NCBI GenBank assembly: GCA_046294345.1
Contig: JBKBJT010000018.1
Location: 4,656-68,655 of the forward strand
DNA from: Ferrovibrio sp046294345
GTDB taxonomy: Bacteria; Pseudomonadota; Alphaproteobacteria; Ferrovibrionales; Ferrovibrionaceae
Reading direction: 5' to 3'
Length of the DNA stretch: 64,000 bases
Translations under genes and position numbers: made by a program
The notes under the pieces: generated by a model
Told to the model about the DNA's origin: nothing
Seen by the model: only the letters and a program-made list of their open reading frames with translations
The model's database searches: none
Shown: piece by piece, positions 60,927-64,000 of the stretch
Layout: the number at the start of each line of letters is the position of its first letter
How positions within the stretch are numbered: the stretch's first letter is position 1

Positions 60927-61385
60927 ATGCCGATGCGTTTTCGTGGCAGCCTGCTGGCCGCCGCCATACTCCTGACAATCGCTGCCTGCGCCCCGCGCCA
61001 GGATTTTCGTGGCGTGACCATTGAGGAGGACAAGCTCAAGCAGATTCAGGTCGGCCAGACCACGGAGGCGCAGGTCGGCGCCCTGCTCGGTTCGCCGTCC
61101 ACCACGTCCACCTTTCCCGATTGGGGCGTGACCTATTACTACATCTCCAGCGAAACCGAAGCGGTCGCCTTCCTCGCGCCTGAACTGATCGATCAGCAGG
61201 TCGTTTCCATTGCCTTCGACAAGGATGGCAAGGTCAAAGACCTGAAACGCTATGGCCTGAAAGACGGCAAGCAGATCGCCTTCGTCGAACGCGAGACCCC
61301 AACGCGCGGCAAGGAGCTGACCGTGCTGGAGCAGCTGTTCGGCAATTTCGGCCGATTCAACTCCGCCAACAATTCCAGCAAGTGA
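60927..61385 (+). CDS. bamE: BamE/OmlA/SmpA-family outer membrane lipoprotein
   Basis: 152 aa. A lipoprotein signal with lipobox IAAC (Cys near 21) is followed by the SmpA domain (VGQTTEAQVGALLGSPSTTSTF, WYY-like segment). BamE supports outer membrane protein assembly. Divergent from the CBP3-like gene and convergent with cobT. ATG at 60933 is an alternative start. Confidence 0.88.
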   Translation: MPMRFRGSLLAAAILLTIAACAPRQDFRGVTIEEDKLKQIQVGQTTEAQVGALLGSPSTTSTFPDWGVTYYYISSETEAVAFLAPELIDQQVVSIAFDKDGKVKDLKRYGLKDGKQIAFVERETPTRGKELTVLEQLFGNFGRFNSANNSSK

Positions 61386-61393
61386 ACGCGTGA

Positions 61394-62413
61394 TCAGCCG
61401 CGCTGGCTGACACTGGCTTCGGCAAAGGTCGCCATGCCGGTGTGACACACGACGGCAGCCTTCAGCAGGCCGATGGCAACAGCAGCACCTGCCCCCTCGC
61501 CCAGACGCATGCCCAGATCCAGCAACGCAGGTTTTTGCAGCTCAGACAGCAGCCGGCGATGACCCGGCTCGGCCGAGACGTGTCCGGCCAGACAATGCTC
61601 CAGACCACCGGGATTGAGGCGGGCCAGAACACCTGCGGCTGCCCCGACCACGAAGCCGTCCAGAAGAACCGGTACCGATTTCAGGCGTGCCATCAGCACG
61701 GCGCCAAACAGCGCTGCCAGTTCCCGGCCACCGACCCGGCGCAGCGCTTCCAGAGGATCGCCCAGCGACGCAGCATGAAAACCAAGCGCGGCATCCACCA
61801 CGCCGATCTTGTTGGCCAAGGCATCGCCATTCACGCCGGTGCCGGGGCCGACCCAACTCGCGGCATTGCCGCCATAAAGCGCAGCGGCCAATGCCGCTGC
61901 GGTGGTGGTGTTGCCGATGCCCATTTCTCCAGGCACCAGCAGATCGCATGACGACGGCACGGCGGCGGCGCCAGTATTGATCGCCGCGAGACAGTCCACC
62001 TCCGTCATGGCCGCCGCGGCGGAGAAATCTTCAGTGGGACGATCCAGATCGAGCGCAGCAACCGACAGGGTTGCACCATGCAATCTGGCAAGCTGGTTGA
62101 TCGCCGCGCCGCCACGTTCGAAATTCGCCACCATCTGCACCGTGACTTCGGCGGGATATGCCGAGACCCCGCGCGCAGCAACGCCATGATTGCCGGCAAA
62201 GATCGCGATATGGATATCATCGAGACGCGGGATGGCACGACGCTGCCAGCCGGCCAGGTGGAACACACAGTCTTCCAGTCGGGCCAGCGCCCCGGTGGGT
62301 TTCGTCAGTTGCAGATCGCGCTCACGCGCAGCGGCCATCATATCCGGATCCGGCGCGGGCAAGGTCAGCGCTGCGGCCCGTACGGCCGCGAAATCCCGGA
62401 ATGGTTGCGTCAT
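61394..62413 (-). CDS. cobT: Nicotinate-nucleotide--dimethylbenzimidazole phosphoribosyltransferase
   Basis: 339 aa. GNHGVAARGVSAYP, EMGIGNTTTAAAL and the catalytic Glu in LGEGAGAA near residue 310. It makes alpha-ribazole phosphate for the lower ligand of cobalamin. Divergent from cobS; no cobalamin riboswitch is recognised in the 79-nt gap. Confidence 0.95.
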   Translation of the reverse strand: MTQPFRDFAAVRAAALTLPAPDPDMMAAARERDLQLTKPTGALARLEDCVFHLAGWQRRAIPRLDDIHIAIFAGNHGVAARGVSAYPAEVTVQMVANFERGGAAINQLARLHGATLSVAALDLDRPTEDFSAAAAMTEVDCLAAINTGAAAVPSSCDLLVPGEMGIGNTTTAAALAAALYGGNAASWVGPGTGVNGDALANKIGVVDAALGFHAASLGDPLEALRRVGGRELAALFGAVLMARLKSVPVLLDGFVVGAAAGVLARLNPGGLEHCLAGHVSAEPGHRRLLSELQKPALLDLGMRLGEGAGAAVAIGLLKAAVVCHTGMATFAEASVSQRG

Positions 62414-62492
62414 GGTTTCACTCTGCCTGCCAAGCGTCGTCGGAACTGCGTTGGCGTGCTATAAGCCAGCCTAACCGGAACCGCAACGCATC

Positions 62493-63347
62493 ATGACAGA
62501 CTCCAGCCCCGATTCGCCTGATCCGCATCAACAGCCGGGCCGCCGCCAGCGCTGGTTCGACGATCTGCGGCTCGCGCTGATGCTGCTGACCCGTCTGCCG
62601 ATACCGGGTGGAGACGCTGTCGGGGGCAGCGTGGCGCGGGCCGTGTGGCTGTTCCCGGTGGTTGGCGTGCTGGTCGGTCTGGGCGGCGGTGCCGTGTTCT
62701 TCGCCGCCAACCGGCTTGGCCTTGGCATTTCGACGGCAGCTCTCCTTGCCATCGGCATGCAGGTCCTGCTCACCGGGGCCCTGCACGAAGACGGCCTGGC
62801 CGATACTGCGGATGGATTCGGTGGCGGCCGCACGCGCGAACGCAAGCTGGAGATCATGCGCGACAGCCGCATCGGCACCTATGGCGTGGTTGCCCTGTTG
62901 CTGGTGCTCAGCCTGCGCTTCTCGGCCCTCCAGGAGCTGGCCAGCAACCTGCTGTCGATCAGTGACGAACTGGACGAGACCATCAGCCATGCTGGCGCCA
63001 TCATCGTGTCCCTGGTTGCCGCCGGCGCATTGTCCCGCGCGGCCATGGCCGTGGCCTGGTATCTGCTGCCTGCCGCGCGCACGGATGGTCTTGCCGCCAG
63101 CAGCGGCAGCGTGCCTCAACTCTCCGCCCTGCTGGCGCTGGGGCTTGGCATCGTCACAGCGTTCCTGCTGCTGCCCGGCACGGCTTTCCTGCTTGCCGTT
63201 GCCAGTGTCGCCGTCATGACAGCTCTGCTGGCTGCTCTTGCCTACCGCCAGATCGGCGGTCATACCGGCGACGTTCTCGGCGCAATTCAGCAGGCAACCG
63301 AGATCGCCGTCCTGCTGGCGATCGGCGCGGCGACGCTGCCAGTTTGA
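62493..63347 (+). CDS. cobS: Adenosylcobinamide-GDP ribazoletransferase
   Basis: 284 aa, integral membrane enzyme with 6-7 hydrophobic segments. Diagnostic stretches GALHEDGLADTADGFGGG and RDSRIGTYG carry metal-binding Asp. It joins alpha-ribazole to adenosylcobinamide-GDP. Works with CobT in the nucleotide-loop pathway. Confidence 0.94.
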   Translation: MTDSSPDSPDPHQQPGRRQRWFDDLRLALMLLTRLPIPGGDAVGGSVARAVWLFPVVGVLVGLGGGAVFFAANRLGLGISTAALLAIGMQVLLTGALHEDGLADTADGFGGGRTRERKLEIMRDSRIGTYGVVALLLVLSLRFSALQELASNLLSISDELDETISHAGAIIVSLVAAGALSRAAMAVAWYLLPAARTDGLAASSGSVPQLSALLALGLGIVTAFLLLPGTAFLLAVASVAVMTALLAALAYRQIGGHTGDVLGAIQQATEIAVLLAIGAATLPV

Positions 63348-63377
63348 CCTGAACATGGCGGTTTGATCCGGACATGA

Positions 63378-63404
63378 AAAGGGCCGGGTTGCCCCGGCCC
63401 TTTC
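63378..63404. terminator. Bidirectional Rho-independent terminator
   Basis: An 11-bp GC-rich stem (63378-63388 with 63393-63403, TTGC loop) lies between cobS and hppA. On the minus strand it continues into TTTTC after the stem, so it mainly ends hppA; it may also stop cobS. Confidence 0.8.
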
Positions 63405-63427
63405 CGTTTGGATGCGGATATCCGCGA

Positions 63428-64000
63428 TCAGCCGTGCGCCAGCACCGCCAGCAGCAGCAGCGCGACGATGTTGGTGATCTTGATCAGCGGGTTCACGGCC
63501 GGACCGGCCGTGTCCTTATACGGGTCGCCGACCGTGTCGCCGGTCACCGCGGCCTTGTGGGCATCCGAGCCCTTGCCGCCGTGATGGCCTTCCTCGATGT
63601 ACTTCTTGGCGTTATCCCAGGCACCGCCGCCTGCCGTCATCGAGATGGCGACGAACAGGCCGGTGACGATCACGCCGAGCAGCATGGCGCCGACAGCGGC
63701 AAAGGCCGCCGCCTGACCGGCGATCCAGGTGATCACGAAGTACAGCACGATCGGGCTGAGCACCGGCAACAGACTGGGCACGATCATTTCCTTGATCGCC
63801 GCCTTGGTCAGCAGGTCGACCGCCTTGGAATAATCAGGTTTGGCCGTGCCTTCCATGATGCCGGGGATTTCCTTGAACTGACGCCGCACTTCCACGACGA
63901 CCGAACCGGCCGCGCGGCCGACCGCCGTCATGCCCATGGCGCCGAACAGATACGGCAGCAGACCGCCGATCAGAAGGCCAACCACGACATACGGGTTGCT
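63428..64000 (-). CDS. hppA: Membrane-bound proton-translocating pyrophosphatase, 5' partial
   Basis: C-terminal 191 residues only; the gene runs past the right edge of the window. Typical end of an H+-PPase: PYLFGAMGMTAVGRAAG, GGGAWDNAKKYIEEGHHGGKGSDAHKAAVTGDTVGDPYKDTAGPAVNPLIKI. It pumps protons with pyrophosphate. The K+ dependence cannot be read from this part. Confidence 0.96.
   Translation of the reverse strand, partial: SNPYVVVGLLIGGLLPYLFGAMGMTAVGRAAGSVVVEVRRQFKEIPGIMEGTAKPDYSKAVDLLTKAAIKEMIVPSLLPVLSPIVLYFVITWIAGQAAAFAAVGAMLLGVIVTGLFVAISMTAGGGAWDNAKKYIEEGHHGGKGSDAHKAAVTGDTVGDPYKDTAGPAVNPLIKITNIVALLLLAVLAHG

Noticed and set aside
62414..62492. Cobalamin riboswitch between cobT and cobS
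   Set aside because: The gap is only 79 nt and lacks the conserved B12-box pattern.

Overview
The window is about 64 kb of high-GC DNA from an alphaproteobacterial chromosome, most likely a Rhodospirillales-type free-living heterotroph. The genus cannot be fixed from the sequence. Support comes from conserved alphaproteobacterial gene blocks: DUF177-rpmF-plsX-fabH-ihfA-merR-tRNA-Pro, yajC-secD-secF, a divergent ssb/uvrA pair, pyrB-pyrC-plsY-dprA and metG-tatD-MBL hydrolase. Families shared with mitochondria (ELM1, CBP3 chaperone, NDUFAF6-like prenyltransferase homologue) and an EcfG-type promoter point the same way. Coding density is very high, with many 1-29 nt overlaps. No gene-free stretch exceeds 300 bases, and I see no insertion sequence, prophage or CRISPR array.

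Layout. 1-5.8 kb: a degenerate LytM (NlpD-like) factor, a DUF815 ATPase, an aldehyde dehydrogenase and a chromate-resistance pair (chrB-like, chrA). 5.9-10 kb: dprA, plsY, a catalytically degenerate pyrC and pyrB, all on the minus strand. 10-16.6 kb: an unknown protein, a TPR/glycosyltransferase-like protein, metG, tatD, an MBL hydrolase and an ELM1 homologue. 16.6-23.6 kb: a metal-uptake island with exbB-exbD-tonB behind a Zur-like operator, followed by imelysin, di-haem oxidoreductase, imelysin-like protein and DUF1513. 23.7-30 kb: a xylose-type sugar block (aldose epimerase, XylG/H/F-type ABC importer, LacI regulator) divergent from a XylB-like xylose dehydrogenase, with paired LacI-type operators between them. 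30-33.2 kb: malate synthase G and a divergent LysR regulator. 33.3-38.6 kb: an Asp-box propeller protein and a coupled operon of GH1 beta-glucosidase, glucokinase and an SbmA/YddA-like transporter whose ATPase motifs are destroyed. 38.7-42.5 kb: hydrolase-phosphoribosyltransferase pair (FNR-like box), mazG and a CsbD-CsbD-DUF883-membrane protein stress operon. 42.5-50.1 kb: ssb/uvrA, GlcG-like protein, recX, trmFO, NAD(P)-binding protein and a degenerate squalene/phytoene synthase homologue. 50.3-54.3 kb: PuuD-like membrane protein, Mth938-like protein, secF, secD, yajC. 54.5-56 kb: HMA protein, hemerythrin (FNR-like box) and a SpoIIAA-like protein. 56-61.4 kb: tRNA-Pro, merR, ihfA, fabH, plsX, rpmF, DUF177, CBP3 chaperone and a BamE-like lipoprotein. 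61.4-64 kb: cobT, cobS and the 3' part of hppA.

How the genes fit together. Most of the window is housekeeping: envelope lipid, nucleotide, translation, repair and protein secretion. Accessory functions are metal uptake, pentose and beta-glucoside use, low-oxygen and stress responses, and chromate resistance. The most unusual signals are four proteins with mutated active sites (NlpD-like, PyrC-like, SbmA-like ATPase domain, NDUFAF6-like), the Zur-like operator plus alternative hairpins before exbB, an 11-bp inverted repeat flanking the yajC promoter, and two FNR-type boxes at exactly the same distance from two start codons. I did not find a convincing wholly new system; these are the best leads.
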